The notes: a model not told the origin generated them from the sequence alone. Numbered from the stretch's first letter, positions 1 to 8,850 are shown. The stretch: DNA of 50,355 nucleotides from JACKCP01 sp050253255 (GCA_050253255.1 JBFWJK010000004.1:1-50355), one strand, 5' to 3'. Made by a program: numbers and translations.

Positions 1-73
1 TTTCAAACCATGAAAATGAATACCCTGGAATTAAAAATACAATAATCAAAAACAAAAAATTTATTTTTTTCAT
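1..73 (-). CDS. Start of a secreted or membrane protein, cut by the window edge
   Basis: Only the first 24 codons are in the window. An ATG at 73-71 is preceded by AAGGG about 7 bases upstream, which supports this start. The residues begin MKKINFLFLIIVFLIPGYSF, a typical signal peptide: two lysines, a hydrophobic core of about 14 residues and a small/polar region where cleavage could occur. The product is therefore probably exported. Nothing can be said about the mature protein because the gene runs off the left end. Confidence 0.55.
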   Translation of the reverse strand, partial: MKKINFLFLIIVFLIPGYSFSWFE

Positions 74-111
74 TAAAATTACCCTTGATTTAATAAAATT
101 TGAAATGAGTC

Positions 112-438
112 TTACAAAGTCCATTCGCCAAAGGCTTTTATTTGCTCATACATGGCATCAGGCGAAAGATCAAGCTCCCCCGGCCAGGTAACCGCACCAT
201 ATACAAGACTTGCCTGAAAAAATTTCTCATTATCGCGTAATTTGGTAAAAACACCTGCACCGTCAGAAAACAAAAAAGGTTTCATATTTATATACCCTTC
301 CAGCCCATCCAGGAAACGAACAAAAATTCTATAATTGTGAAGTATCTCAAAATGCTGCACACGCCATGGCATACATGGAGTAATTGACGGTTCTACGACA
401 GAGGTGCTATTTTTTTTGGTAACTGCATTTGCACACAT
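112..438 (-). CDS. DUF2442 domain protein
   Basis: A small protein of about 108 residues. The middle and C-terminal parts carry DUF2442 features: an R-x-x-D-G stretch (VRFLDGLEGYINM), a vFtkLrd motif followed by eFF-like residues, and a V-T-W-P-G-E-L-D-L-S-P-D ending. I chose the ATG at 438 because GGAGG lies about 10 bases upstream; the ATG at 447 would sit only one base from it. The gene overlaps the 3' end of the DUF4160 gene by about 46 bases, so the two are cotranscribed and probably translationally coupled. DUF4160-DUF2442 pairs are common in accessory DNA and have toxin-antitoxin-like size and arrangement, but no activity can be read from the sequence. Confidence 0.8.
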   Translation of the reverse strand: MCANAVTKKNSTSVVEPSITPCMPWRVQHFEILHNYRIFVRFLDGLEGYINMKPFLFSDGAGVFTKLRDNEKFFQASLVYGAVTWPGELDLSPDAMYEQIKAFGEWTL

Positions 439-653
439 TGATTCCATGCCTCCATTAATTCTGCACGATGTTCATTAGCCCATTCAAGAACCATAGCCAT
501 CGCACGTTTTGGTAAAAAACCTTCCTCTACCTCCAAAGTATAAATATTAATCAACGCTTCATGCTCAGCATATAAGGCATGAAAATGTGGAGGCGGATGC
601 TCCTTCCAGAACATCTGAATAACAATACCGTAAAAAATACTGATAGCTGGCAT
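393..653 (-). CDS. DUF4160 domain protein
   Basis: About 86 residues from the ATG at 653, which has CGGAG five bases upstream. A longer in-frame start at 716 lacks a ribosome binding site and adds residues outside the family pattern. The protein shows DUF4160 hallmarks: an MPxIsxFyGIvIqMF start, an HPPPHFHALYAEHEA block with clustered prolines and histidines, and a leEWANEHRAELMEAW C-terminal helix. The family's function is not established. It is the first gene of an overlapping pair with the DUF2442 gene downstream. The arrangement suggests a small two-gene accessory module, possibly a toxin-antitoxin-type unit, but that is inference only. Confidence 0.82.
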   Translation of the reverse strand: MPAISIFYGIVIQMFWKEHPPPHFHALYAEHEALINIYTLEVEEGFLPKRAMAMVLEWANEHRAELMEAWNQCVQMQLPKKIAPLS

Positions 654-746
654 TAACACTCCGATAAATAGATTATCTATAATTTTTAAATTAATTTTAT
701 TAGCAGTTCTTGTCAAGCAGTAGCCTGGCAGCCAGTCAAAAACTAT

Positions 747-785
747 TTAGTGATTGCCCAAAAACAAGAATTTTGTTTCAGTTCA
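747..785 (+). repeat. Imperfect repeat, copy 1, upstream of the AAA-ATPase gene
   Basis: The stretch starting TTAGTGATTG and ending TTTCAGTTC recurs at 2131-2164 after the ATPase-like gene, with a few substitutions and a gap of about five bases. The two copies bracket the gene in direct orientation. They may be relics of an insertion or duplication; they are short enough that chance cannot be excluded. Confidence 0.35.
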
Positions 786-870
786 AGGAAGATGAGAAAT
801 TTATAATATTGAAGTAAATAGTTCCTGCTGCTATAAAGTTATGAAAAAAAACATAAAATTTGAGGCCAAA

Positions 871-2121
871 ATGAAATACCCATACGGAATATCAGATTTT
901 AAAAAAGTTATTGAAAATAATTATTTTTACTGCGACAGAACAGATAAAATTCCTTTAATTGAAAATTCACAATCCCAGCTTTTTATAAGGCCAAGGCGTT
1001 TTGGAAAAAGTCTTTTGCTTTCCATGCTAGAAAATTATTATGATGTTGCAAAAAAGAATGATTTTCAAAAAATATTTGGACATTTAAAAATTGGAAAAAA
1101 TCCCACTCCGTACAGAAATTCTTATTTTATTTTGAGGTGGGATTTTTCCTGTGTGGATGCAACAGGAAACTCAGATGAAGTAAAACAATCTTTGTTTAAT
1201 CACATAAACGGACAAATTGAAAATTTCATAAAGTACTATAATTTGATGGGATTTGAATTTAAAAATGTGAATATAAATTACCAGAATGCTCTATATTCAA
1301 TAAACTCTCTTTTAAATTCAATAAAAGAACACAGACACCCAATTTACCTTTTAATAGACGAATACGACAATTTCACAAACACAATAATAACGGCTTCTTC
1401 AGACAAAAAAGAACAATACGAAGATAATGTTAATAAAGAAGGTATTTTAAGAACTCTTTTTAAAACTGTAAAAGCTTCTACTTCCCAGGATATGTTTGAC
1501 AGGGTTTTTATAACCGGAGTTTTACCTGTTGTTTTAAGTGATGTTACAAGCGGATACAATATAGCTCAAAATATACAATTTCTTCCAAAATTTAATGATA
1601 TGTGCGGATTTACAGAGCAGGAAGTAAAAAAAGAAATTGAAAACATAGTAAATAAAAACAATCTTCCAAAGGAAAAAATTAATGAAGCCTTGAATATAAT
1701 GAAAACCTATTATAACGGCTATATGTTTTCCACTGAGTCTGATGAATTTATTTATAATCCTGCAATGTGTATCTATTTTTTTGAAGAATTTACAAAAAAA
1801 GGCAAATATCCAAAAGAGATGATGGATTCCAGCTTTTTTACAGATCATGCAAAACTTAATTATATTGCAAACATTGAATACGGCAAAGAACTGATAGTTA
1901 ATTTAATTGAAAAAGAAGACAATGGCGTTATTTCGTGGATAGTCAACAATTTTGCTGTGGATTATATGGTTGCTGATACATCAAATGACAGAAAGTTTTT
2001 ATTATCGTTTTTATATTATTTTGGTTTTCTTACAATAGCGGAAGAGACCGAATATTTACAAATAAGACTCAAGATTCCCAATATGACTGTAAAAACATTT
2101 ATTCAAAAAAATCTGCGATAA
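871..2121 (+). CDS. AAA-ATPase-like protein (DUF1703-associated family), lacking the C-terminal nuclease domain
   Basis: The N-terminal block (YPYGISDFKKVIENNYFYCD) and the Walker A variant RPRRFGKS at about residues 40-47 identify the AAA-ATPase_like family. Walker B follows as YLLIDEYDNF, then a VFITGVLPV sensor-like segment and the YYNGYMFS...YNP motif. Family members usually continue for another 100 or more residues with a DUF1703 PD-(D/E)XK nuclease-like domain. This protein of about 416 residues stops just where that domain should begin, so it is either a naturally short version or decayed. The ATG at 871 is preceded by GAGG at good spacing; an ATG at 841 has no clear site. Codon use is A/T-rich. 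Such genes are often multicopy and accessory; their role is unknown. Confidence 0.8.
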   Translation: MKYPYGISDFKKVIENNYFYCDRTDKIPLIENSQSQLFIRPRRFGKSLLLSMLENYYDVAKKNDFQKIFGHLKIGKNPTPYRNSYFILRWDFSCVDATGNSDEVKQSLFNHINGQIENFIKYYNLMGFEFKNVNINYQNALYSINSLLNSIKEHRHPIYLLIDEYDNFTNTIITASSDKKEQYEDNVNKEGILRTLFKTVKASTSQDMFDRVFITGVLPVVLSDVTSGYNIAQNIQFLPKFNDMCGFTEQEVKKEIENIVNKNNLPKEKINEALNIMKTYYNGYMFSTESDEFIYNPAMCIYFFEEFTKKGKYPKEMMDSSFFTDHAKLNYIANIEYGKELIVNLIEKEDNGVISWIVNNFAVDYMVADTSNDRKFLLSFLYYFGFLTIAEETEYLQIRLKIPNMTVKTFIQKNLR

Positions 2122-2130
2122 ATATATCTC

Positions 2131-2164
2131 TTAGTGATTGACCGCAAAACAATTTTTTCAGTTC
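2131..2164 (+). repeat. Imperfect repeat, copy 2, downstream of the AAA-ATPase gene
   Basis: TTAGTGATTG plus a diverged middle and a TTTCAGTTC end match the copy at 747-785. It begins about ten bases after the stop codon of the ATPase-like gene. Confidence 0.35.
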
Positions 2165-2211
2165 CGGCAGAAAAAAATTAAGCTCTGATGAATTAAAAAA
2201 TATGGCTCAGA

Positions 2212-2245
2212 AAAAAGCCAGTATCCGTAAGCAAACTGGCTTTTT
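2212..2245. terminator. Bidirectional intrinsic terminator
   Basis: Perfect 11-bp stem AAAAAGCCAGT / ACTGGCTTTTT with a 12-base loop, with A- and T-runs built into the stem. It lies between the ATPase-like gene (+) and the convergent lipoprotein gene (-), and can serve both. Confidence 0.85.
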
Positions 2246-2288
2246 CTAAATTTTAAAGTGAATAGCTCTAAACAATAAAGCTTATTTT

Positions 2289-3374
2289 TCAGGGAACAGT
2301 TTCAACAGCAAGGCAGTAAAAAGAATCAACATCAGAGGAATAAAGAAGCTCTGCAAGCCTGTGAGCAAGATATGCCCCTTCTCCTTGTGCAAGAGAGCAC
2401 CCTGCCTTTCTGAAATTTATGCAGTCAACGGGATTTTTTGAATAAACTGCAATATAATAATCTAAAACTGCATATCCTTTTTCCAACAGACCTGCCTCAA
2501 AAATATTTTCAGATGAAGTGCCCGGATAAAAAAGAGTATTTTCTTTAACTTCTAAATTTTCTGCTAAAATACTTACCCTTCCATCTGAATAAAGATTAAA
2601 AACAGAAACAAAACCTGATTTTTCCTTTGTGCTTATCAAAAATCTGAACTGCTTTTCATTTTGCAGCCTGTTTGAAATTTTATTCAGATTTTTGTCCAAA
2701 AGGCTTAATTTAACAAGTCCATCACCGCTATTTTTTAAATTTAAAACATTAAAAATTTCTGGTACATAAACAAAATCAGCACCTGAACTTAAAATCCAGG
2801 AGTTATTTTTCCTTTCAAGATTTAAAAAAACTTCTTTTGTACCTTTGCCGCCTGAATTTACAAATGTTTTTTCTATCTGTTTTGCAGCATGTGATGAAAT
2901 AATTAAGGGATTGCCTGTAAATTTTAAATTTTTAGGAATAATATCAAAATCTTTTTCAAATCTATTTTTAATTTTTTCAGCAAGAATCATATAAAAAGGC
3001 CTTGAATCAACTTCATAGGCTGTAAAATAAAAATTATTTTTAATTTCAGATTTTAAAAGCCTTGCATTATTGATTTTATTTTGTGAACCAATTTTTATCT
3101 GCTGCTTTGCATAGGATGCAATCTCTGTTCCCTGACGTTTTTTAATAATATCTATTTCTTCTTCAACCATTACATTTATCTGGGAGGAAATTTTTGCAAA
3201 GGCTTCTGCCTGGGCTTCTTTAAATGTAAGCCCTGCTCCTGTGCCTCTAATTATGAAATCAGATGAAACAATTTTAAAATACCATTGGGGAAAATCAATT
3301 CTGGAAGTATTTTCTTTTGATGAACATGAAAACATGAAAAAAAGACAAAATATAAGAACAGATAAATGTTTCAT
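2289..3374 (-). CDS. LPP20-family lipoprotein with DUF4384-like C-terminal domain
   Basis: 361 residues. The N-terminus is a lipoprotein signal: hydrophobic run ending MFSC at Cys17. Next comes an LPP20-like module (PQWYFK, then IIRGTGAGLTFKEAQAEAFAKIS...), the pattern of proteins that begin with a short strand and a helix rich in A/E/K. The C-terminal half has FRFLISTKEKSGFVSVFNL and ENTLFYPG, typical of DUF4384, a domain often found with peptidases and envelope proteins. GGGA lies upstream of the ATG. Its likely place is the periplasmic face of the outer membrane; exact role unknown. It follows the M48 metalloprotease gene on the same strand with a gap of 172 bases. Confidence 0.7.
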   Translation of the reverse strand: MKHLSVLIFCLFFMFSCSSKENTSRIDFPQWYFKIVSSDFIIRGTGAGLTFKEAQAEAFAKISSQINVMVEEEIDIIKKRQGTEIASYAKQQIKIGSQNKINNARLLKSEIKNNFYFTAYEVDSRPFYMILAEKIKNRFEKDFDIIPKNLKFTGNPLIISSHAAKQIEKTFVNSGGKGTKEVFLNLERKNNSWILSSGADFVYVPEIFNVLNLKNSGDGLVKLSLLDKNLNKISNRLQNEKQFRFLISTKEKSGFVSVFNLYSDGRVSILAENLEVKENTLFYPGTSSENIFEAGLLEKGYAVLDYYIAVYSKNPVDCINFRKAGCSLAQGEGAYLAHRLAELLYSSDVDSFYCLAVETVP

Positions 3375-3546
3375 ACAAATTTCCCGGTGTTCATAAGTAT
3401 TGATCAGTTTTTTTATATCCTGCCTTGGAGTAAAGCGGGAATGAGGCTCAAAAAGAATAGAGCAGCCTTTTTTCTTTAAACTGAAATATTACATTTTCTA
3501 ATAAGAAATATATTTTTTGTAAACAGTTAATCTGAAAATAAAAACC

Positions 3547-5013
3547 CTATTCAATTTCTTTTTTTTCATCATTTTCTTTTTCTTTTTTGTCCTTTTCAGA
3601 CTTTTTCTTTTTTCCTTTTTTAAGAAAATCCTCAAGTCTTTTTTCAGCTTTGGCTTTGTTCTCGTCAGAAAGAAGAGAGACAGCTTTTTTGTAATGAAAA
3701 ACAGTTAAGTCCTTTTCATTTCTCAGCTCATGATATCTTCCAAGATCATAGTGTGAAAGACCGTCATAGCCTGATTTTTCATCTGCGACTGCAAGATAGT
3801 ACCAAAGATAATCCCTGTCAGAATATTTAAGCACAAGATTATCAAAAAGCTCCTTTGCCTTTTCATATTTTTCAAGCCCGAGATAACATCTTCCTGTAAA
3901 AACATCTATTTCAAGAAAATCAGCCCCATGTCCCTTTATTGTTCCGAATTTCTGCAGGGCGCCTTCAAAATCACCTTTGTAAAAAAGTGTTTTTCCGTAA
4001 TCAAACAAAAGCTCACTGTCAAGAGCATTGTATTTCATTGCCTTTGAAAAGTACTCTTCAGATTTTTCGTATTCTCTGTCTTTCATGGCAAGAAGGGCAA
4101 GCCCGTAATAAGCACCAGGCCTTTTAACCGGATCTTTTTCCATTTCCTCAAATTTCTTGAGTGCAAAGGTTCTGTCTTCATAAAGGGCTGTAATTTTTAT
4201 CCTGACTTTGCTGAACCGGCTGAATATCCCCTTATCACCAGCCCTGCACCTTTCAACCAGATCCTTGTTGTTTTCTATGAAGGAGGCGATATATTCAATC
4301 CTTTCCTTGGTACCGGGATGGGTTCTGAGATAAACAGGTGCCTGATCTTCTGTAAAAAACTCCTTTGACCGGATTTTCCCGAGAATATCAAGCAGCCCTT
4401 CCGGAGAATATCCTGCTTTGGTCAGATAAATAAGACCCTTCTTGTCTGCTTCTCTTTCATGCTCCCTTGAGTATGAAAGCATTGCAGACTGTCCCGCTGC
4501 CTGAGTTCCTGCAATAAGCCCCATTACAGCATCAGGATCTCCTCCGCTCATGCCCAGAACTATACCTGCGGCAAGTCCTGCAAGGGTTGCAAAGGAAATT
4601 TTTTTAGAATCTTCAACCTGCCTGGCTATGTGCCTTGAAGTCACATGAGCCGCTTCATGAGCCAGGATTCCTGCAAGCTCGCACTCCTCCTCCATTGCTG
4701 CAATAAGCCCGGTATGGACAAAAATATATCCTCCCGGCACTGCAAAGGCATTGTAGACGCTGTTTTTTATTACATAAAAATTAAAATCAAAAAGCCTGTT
4801 GTCAGAATTATCAACTATTACCCGGCCAAGATCATTTATATACTTTTCTATATATGGGTCTGTAACAACCGGATATGCTCTTTTTATCTGATTTAATACC
4901 TCACTTCCGATATCTTTTTCTTCCTTCACACTGAGAGCCCATGATAATCCGGGATTAATAAAAACTGACGAAATTATTATTAATACTGAGACCTGAAAAA
5001 AATAAAATCTCAT
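3547..5013 (-). CDS. BepA-like periplasmic M48 metalloprotease with TPR repeats
   Basis: 488 residues. The first 25 or so form a signal peptide. The zinc-protease motif HEAAH is at about 119-123 and the downstream glutamate ligand is in the HEREADKKG block near 186-190, as in M48 peptidases. After the catalytic domain the protein has several tetratricopeptide-like helical repeats (for example AYYGLALLAMKDREYEKSEEYF), and ends in a very lysine/glutamate-rich tail. This architecture matches BepA/YfgC, the outer-membrane-protein assembly quality-control protease. AAAAGGA precedes the ATG. The gene is divergent from parA. Confidence 0.88.
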   Translation of the reverse strand: MRFYFFQVSVLIIISSVFINPGLSWALSVKEEKDIGSEVLNQIKRAYPVVTDPYIEKYINDLGRVIVDNSDNRLFDFNFYVIKNSVYNAFAVPGGYIFVHTGLIAAMEEECELAGILAHEAAHVTSRHIARQVEDSKKISFATLAGLAAGIVLGMSGGDPDAVMGLIAGTQAAGQSAMLSYSREHEREADKKGLIYLTKAGYSPEGLLDILGKIRSKEFFTEDQAPVYLRTHPGTKERIEYIASFIENNKDLVERCRAGDKGIFSRFSKVRIKITALYEDRTFALKKFEEMEKDPVKRPGAYYGLALLAMKDREYEKSEEYFSKAMKYNALDSELLFDYGKTLFYKGDFEGALQKFGTIKGHGADFLEIDVFTGRCYLGLEKYEKAKELFDNLVLKYSDRDYLWYYLAVADEKSGYDGLSHYDLGRYHELRNEKDLTVFHYKKAVSLLSDENKAKAEKRLEDFLKKGKKKKSEKDKKEKENDEKKEIE

Positions 5014-5127
5014 ATTGATTCCTTTTTACTTGAAATAGATACTCTAAATCTTATACTGACCTAGACTGAAAAACCACCGGAGTTAATTATTCCAAAATTC
5101 AAATATTTATGCTAGAGGAAATTTACT

Positions 5128-5892
5128 ATGGCACAGGTAATAGCAATAGCAAATCAAAAGGGAGGTGTCGGCAAAACAACAACAGCTGTAAACCTTGCTT
5201 CGGCACTTGCCCTTTCAAATAAAAAAACACTGCTTGTTGACTGCGATCCTCAGGCAAATGCAACAACAGGTTCGGGTATTGACAAGTCTGAGCTTGAAAA
5301 AACTCTTTACCATCTGCTCATAGGAATGGCTGAACCTGAAGAGGTTATTCACAAGACAGAAGTGAAAAACCTTTTTATTATTCCTTCAAAGGTCGAGCTC
5401 ATAGGATTTGAGGTTGAAATACTTTCGGAAACAGACAGAGAAACATATCTTGCATCAGCTCTTGAGACTATAAGAGACAATTATGAGTATGTTATTCTTG
5501 ACTGTCCTCCTTCTTTAAGCCTTCTCACTTTAAACGCCCTTGCCTGTGCAGACAATGTGCTTATTCCTCTCCAAAGTGAATTTTACGCACTGGAAGGCCT
5601 GAGTCAGCTTTTGCAGACAATAAAAAGAGTAAAGCAAAACATTAACAAAAATTTAAAAATTGCCGGAATTCTTCTGACAATGTTTGATAAAAGAACAAAC
5701 CTTTCAGCCCAGGTTGAAGATGATGCAAGAACACATTTCAAGGATCAGGTCTTTAAAACAAAAATCCCAAGAAATATAAGGCTTTCAGAAGCACCAAGCT
5801 ACGGACTTCCTATTTTTTTATATGATCCGTCTTCCACAGGTGCAAAAGGCTACCTTCAGCTGGCAAAAGAGATAATTAAAAAAAACAAATAA
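5128..5892 (+). CDS. parA: ParA/Soj chromosome-partitioning ATPase
   Basis: 254 residues, normal length for chromosomal ParA. The deviant Walker A motif KGGVGKTT is at residues 11-18, followed by LLVDCDPQANAT (Walker A') and VILDCPPSL (Walker B). The C-terminus contains RLSEAPSYG, typical of Soj proteins. It acts with ParB to separate newly replicated origins, forming ATP-dependent dimers on the nucleoid. AGAGGA precedes the ATG. It is directly followed by parB with an 18-base gap, so the two form an operon. No clear parS site was found in the window. Confidence 0.97.
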   Translation: MAQVIAIANQKGGVGKTTTAVNLASALALSNKKTLLVDCDPQANATTGSGIDKSELEKTLYHLLIGMAEPEEVIHKTEVKNLFIIPSKVELIGFEVEILSETDRETYLASALETIRDNYEYVILDCPPSLSLLTLNALACADNVLIPLQSEFYALEGLSQLLQTIKRVKQNINKNLKIAGILLTMFDKRTNLSAQVEDDARTHFKDQVFKTKIPRNIRLSEAPSYGLPIFLYDPSSTGAKGYLQLAKEIIKKNK

Positions 5893-5910
5893 TAAGTACT
5901 GGCTCAAACA

Positions 5911-6813
5911 ATGGATAAAAAGAAAAAACCTGAAAGAAAAAGAGGACTTGGAAAAGGTCTTGGAGCACTTATTCCAGACATTGAACCTGAAATTGAAAAA
6001 GAAGTTAAGAAAAAAGACTTTTTAAAAATTCAAACAGACAAGCTGGTTCAAAACCCTTTTCAGCCAAGAACAAGATTCAGTGATGAGGAAATTGAGGAAC
6101 TAAGCATCTCCATCAGGGAATACGGCATACTCCAGCCTGTGCTTGTAAGAGAAAACCCTGAGAACAAAAACCAGTTCCAGATAATTGCCGGAGAAAGAAG
6201 AGCAAGGGCTTCAAAACTGGCAGGCCTGGAAGAGATACCTGTAATCATAAAAGAGATTACAGACGAGCAGATGCTCCAGATTTCAATAATTGAAAACATT
6301 CAAAGGGAAAACTTAAATCCTGTTGAAGAAGCAAAAGCCTATAAGAGGCTTATAACTGAATTTAACCGCACCCAGGAGGAACTCTCAGCCATTGTGGGCA
6401 AAAGCCGATCTGCAGTTGCCAACACATTAAGGCTTTTAAACCTTCCTGAAAACATTCTTGACTCACTTTCCGATGCTCTTATATCCGGAGGCCATGCAAG
6501 GGCGCTTTTAGGAGCAAAAGACGAGTTTGTTCAAAACAAGGTTTTTTATGATATTTTAGATAAAAAACTGAGTGTAAGAGAAACCGAACACCTTGTAAAA
6601 AGGCTCAACGAAAATGATGTAAATATACGGCCAAAACCTTTTGTCCCCCCTGAATATAAAAACATGGCCCTGAAACTTTCACATGTAATAGGAACAAAAG
6701 TAAATATTTCATCCAAAAAAAACAATACAGGAAAAATAGAAATAAGCTTCAGGGATGAAAAAGAGTTGAATAAAATTTTTGAATTTTTAAATTCAGTCCA
6801 AAATGAAAATTAA
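5911..6813 (+). CDS. parB: ParB/Spo0J partitioning protein
   Basis: 300 residues. The N-terminal basic segment (RKRGLGKGLGALIP) is the ParA-stimulating peptide typical of ParB. The ParB N-domain follows with the CTP-binding motif GERRARASKLAG near residue 95 and ENIQRENLNPVEEA. A helix-turn-helix region (TQEELSAIVGKSRSAVANTLRLL) binds parS, and the C-terminal part is the dimerisation domain. It is cotranscribed with parA. Its last codons lie just before the likely start of ispH. Confidence 0.96.
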   Translation: MDKKKKPERKRGLGKGLGALIPDIEPEIEKEVKKKDFLKIQTDKLVQNPFQPRTRFSDEEIEELSISIREYGILQPVLVRENPENKNQFQIIAGERRARASKLAGLEEIPVIIKEITDEQMLQISIIENIQRENLNPVEEAKAYKRLITEFNRTQEELSAIVGKSRSAVANTLRLLNLPENILDSLSDALISGGHARALLGAKDEFVQNKVFYDILDKKLSVRETEHLVKRLNENDVNIRPKPFVPPEYKNMALKLSHVIGTKVNISSKKNNTGKIEISFRDEKELNKIFEFLNSVQNEN

Positions 6814-6826
6814 AAGACAGGATAAA

Positions 6827-8578
6827 ATGAAAGACGATATCATCATTGCAAAAACAGCAGGTTTCTGCATGGGGGTAAGAAGGGCTGTTGAAATTGCCCT
6901 TGATGAGGCCAACATAAAAAAAGGCGATAAAATTAAGACCTTCGGTCCTCTTATACATAACCCTCAGGTTTTGAAGCTTCTCGAAGACAAAAAAATTCAG
7001 TGCATTGAAGCAATACCGGAAAACGGAGACGGCACTATAATAATAAGAGCACACGGAATCCCTCCCCAGTCAAAGAAAAAACTCGAAAAAGCAGGGTTCC
7101 AGGTGGTTGATGCAACCTGTCCAAGGGTTATAAAAGTTCAGGCAATCATAAAAAAACATTCAGCAAAAGGCTATGATGTAATAATTGCAGGAGATCATGA
7201 CCATGCAGAAGTAATAGGGCTTCTTGGATATGCAGGCGAAAAGGGTCATGTGATTAATTCAATAGAAGAATTTGAAGCCCTCCCTGATTTTGAAAAGGCT
7301 ATAGTTGTTGCCCAGACAACACAAAATACCAAATTTTACAAAGAGCTTGAAAAAAAAATATCTGAAAACCACCCTGAATATAAATTTTTCAATACAATCT
7401 GTGATTCAACAGAAAAAAGACAGGAAGAAATTAAGGAAATTGCAAAGGAAGTTGATACTGTAATTGTGGTTGGAGGCAAAACAAGCGGAAACACAAAAAG
7501 GCTCAAAGAAGTGGCTTCCCAGGAAGGGAAAAGGGCTTTTCATATTGAAAACGAGTCTGAACTTGACATGAATTTTGTTGCATCCCAAAAAAGAATAGGC
7601 ATTACAGCAGGTGCGTCCACTCCAAACTGGGTAATTTCACAGGTTTACAAGGCAATAAAAACAGCCAAGCTTAAAAAGGAAAAAAGTGCTCTGCTCTGCT
7701 GTTTTATTGTGCTTAAATTTCTTTTACGCTCAAATATACTTCTGGCTGCCGGAGCAGGAGCTCTTACAACTGCAGCAGCTGTTTTGCTTGATGTTTCACC
7801 TCTTCCAGCAGGAGCAGTTATTGCCGCATCTCTTTATATTTTTTCCATTCATACAATAAATAACCTCACCCTGATAGATTCAGACAAATTCAATGACCCG
7901 CAAAAAGCGATAATGTATGAAAAATACAAAATACCTCTATTTTTTGCCGCAGTCTTTGCCGGTTTTTTGTGCATAGGGATTTCATTCACACTTGGAATCT
8001 TACCTTTTCTGACAATAGTTTTCATGAGTATTGCCGGACTCTGCTACAAGCTCCCGATCATAAACATTCCCCGTCTTACAAACGGATTTGAACCTTTGAG
8101 CAGAATAAAAGGTTCAAAAGCAGTTCTTATTGCAGGAGCATGGGGGATGCTTTGCACAATGCTTCCTGTTGTTTCAGGAGACGACTTCAGTTTTTCAAAA
8201 ATTTTCGGAATTTTTGTTTCCTTTATTTTCTGTGCCTCCATGGCTCTATTCAGAACAATATGGGTTGATATTCTTGCAATTCAGGGAAACAAGATTGCAG
8301 GAGAAATAACTATACCGATTTTATACGGTGAAAAAAGAACCTCATCTTTTATAAAATATCTTCTTTTATCAATGATTTTACTTCTTTTTATTTCTTCTTT
8401 TCTGGGAATAATTACAAATTTTGGATATCTTCTCATGGTTTATCCTGCTCTTTCTCTTTTTTTCATAATATTCAGCAGCAGAAAAGAAATCCAGCCGGGA
8501 TACTTTGATGATGTAATAACAGAAAGCCTTTTTATTGCAGCAGGAATGCTTGCTCTTATATGGAAGGTCTTTACCTGA
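6827..8578 (+). CDS. ispH: IspH (HMBPP reductase) fused to a UbiA-type membrane prenyltransferase domain
   Basis: 583 residues, about twice the normal IspH length. Residues 1-278 are a complete IspH, the [4Fe-4S] enzyme that makes IPP and DMAPP from HMBPP. The three cluster cysteines are present (GFCMG at 14, ATCPR at 98, TICDS at 192), with the conserved VGGKTSGNT and TAGASTP blocks. From about residue 300 the protein becomes a polytopic membrane domain with UbiA features: an Asp-rich stretch LIDSDKFNDP and the later DILAIQGNKIAGEITIPILYG. The ATG at 6827 has AGGA upstream; an ATG at 6803 would overlap parB and has no site. The UbiA-like part could use the isoprenoids produced, but its substrate is unknown. 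The frame is open throughout, so this is a real fusion in the sequence. Confidence 0.88.
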   Translation: MKDDIIIAKTAGFCMGVRRAVEIALDEANIKKGDKIKTFGPLIHNPQVLKLLEDKKIQCIEAIPENGDGTIIIRAHGIPPQSKKKLEKAGFQVVDATCPRVIKVQAIIKKHSAKGYDVIIAGDHDHAEVIGLLGYAGEKGHVINSIEEFEALPDFEKAIVVAQTTQNTKFYKELEKKISENHPEYKFFNTICDSTEKRQEEIKEIAKEVDTVIVVGGKTSGNTKRLKEVASQEGKRAFHIENESELDMNFVASQKRIGITAGASTPNWVISQVYKAIKTAKLKKEKSALLCCFIVLKFLLRSNILLAAGAGALTTAAAVLLDVSPLPAGAVIAASLYIFSIHTINNLTLIDSDKFNDPQKAIMYEKYKIPLFFAAVFAGFLCIGISFTLGILPFLTIVFMSIAGLCYKLPIINIPRLTNGFEPLSRIKGSKAVLIAGAWGMLCTMLPVVSGDDFSFSKIFGIFVSFIFCASMALFRTIWVDILAIQGNKIAGEITIPILYGEKRTSSFIKYLLLSMILLLFISSFLGIITNFGYLLMVYPALSLFFIIFSSRKEIQPGYFDDVITESLFIAAGMLALIWKVFT

Positions 8579-8580
8579 AA

Positions 8581-8850
8581 ATGCCTGTAAATATTAAAAT
8601 TACAAATGAGCTTGATCTTCATCACTTTGATCCCAAAGAGGTTGAAGAACTTGTTGAGGAATACATTTACCAGTGCATAAAAATGAATATACCTGAAGTA
8701 AGGATAATTCATGGTAAAGGAAAAGGAATTTTAAGAAAAAAAGTTGAAAGTGTTCTTAAAAAAAATCCTTATGTTCGGGAATTTAGACCAGCATCTCCCG
8801 GTTCAGGTTTCTGGGGAGCAACAATTGCTGTTTTAAAAAAAGATAAGTGA
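8581..8850 (+). CDS. Small Smr-domain protein
   Basis: 89 residues made almost entirely of one Smr domain: ELDLHHFDPKEVEELVEEYI at the start, then VRIIHGKGKGILRKKV with the HGKGxG signature, and a C-terminal strand with GATIAVLKK. Smr domains are nucleic-acid-binding or endonuclease modules related to the MutS2 C-terminus; stand-alone small ones have unclear substrates. I prefer the ATG at 8581, with GGAAGG upstream and close to the ispH stop at 8578, over an earlier ATG at 8560 inside ispH. It is part of the same forward operon. Confidence 0.85.
   Translation: MPVNIKITNELDLHHFDPKEVEELVEEYIYQCIKMNIPEVRIIHGKGKGILRKKVESVLKKNPYVREFRPASPGSGFWGATIAVLKKDK

Noticed and set aside
2122..2210. The missing nuclease domain of the AAA-ATPase-like protein continuing in another frame
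   Set aside because: None of the three frames after the stop at 2121 keeps a long open stretch or shows PD-(D/E)XK motifs before the terminator.
5014..6826. A parS centromere-like site near parAB
   Set aside because: I looked for the TGTTTCACGTGAAACA-type palindrome across the window and found none that I could defend; it may lie elsewhere.
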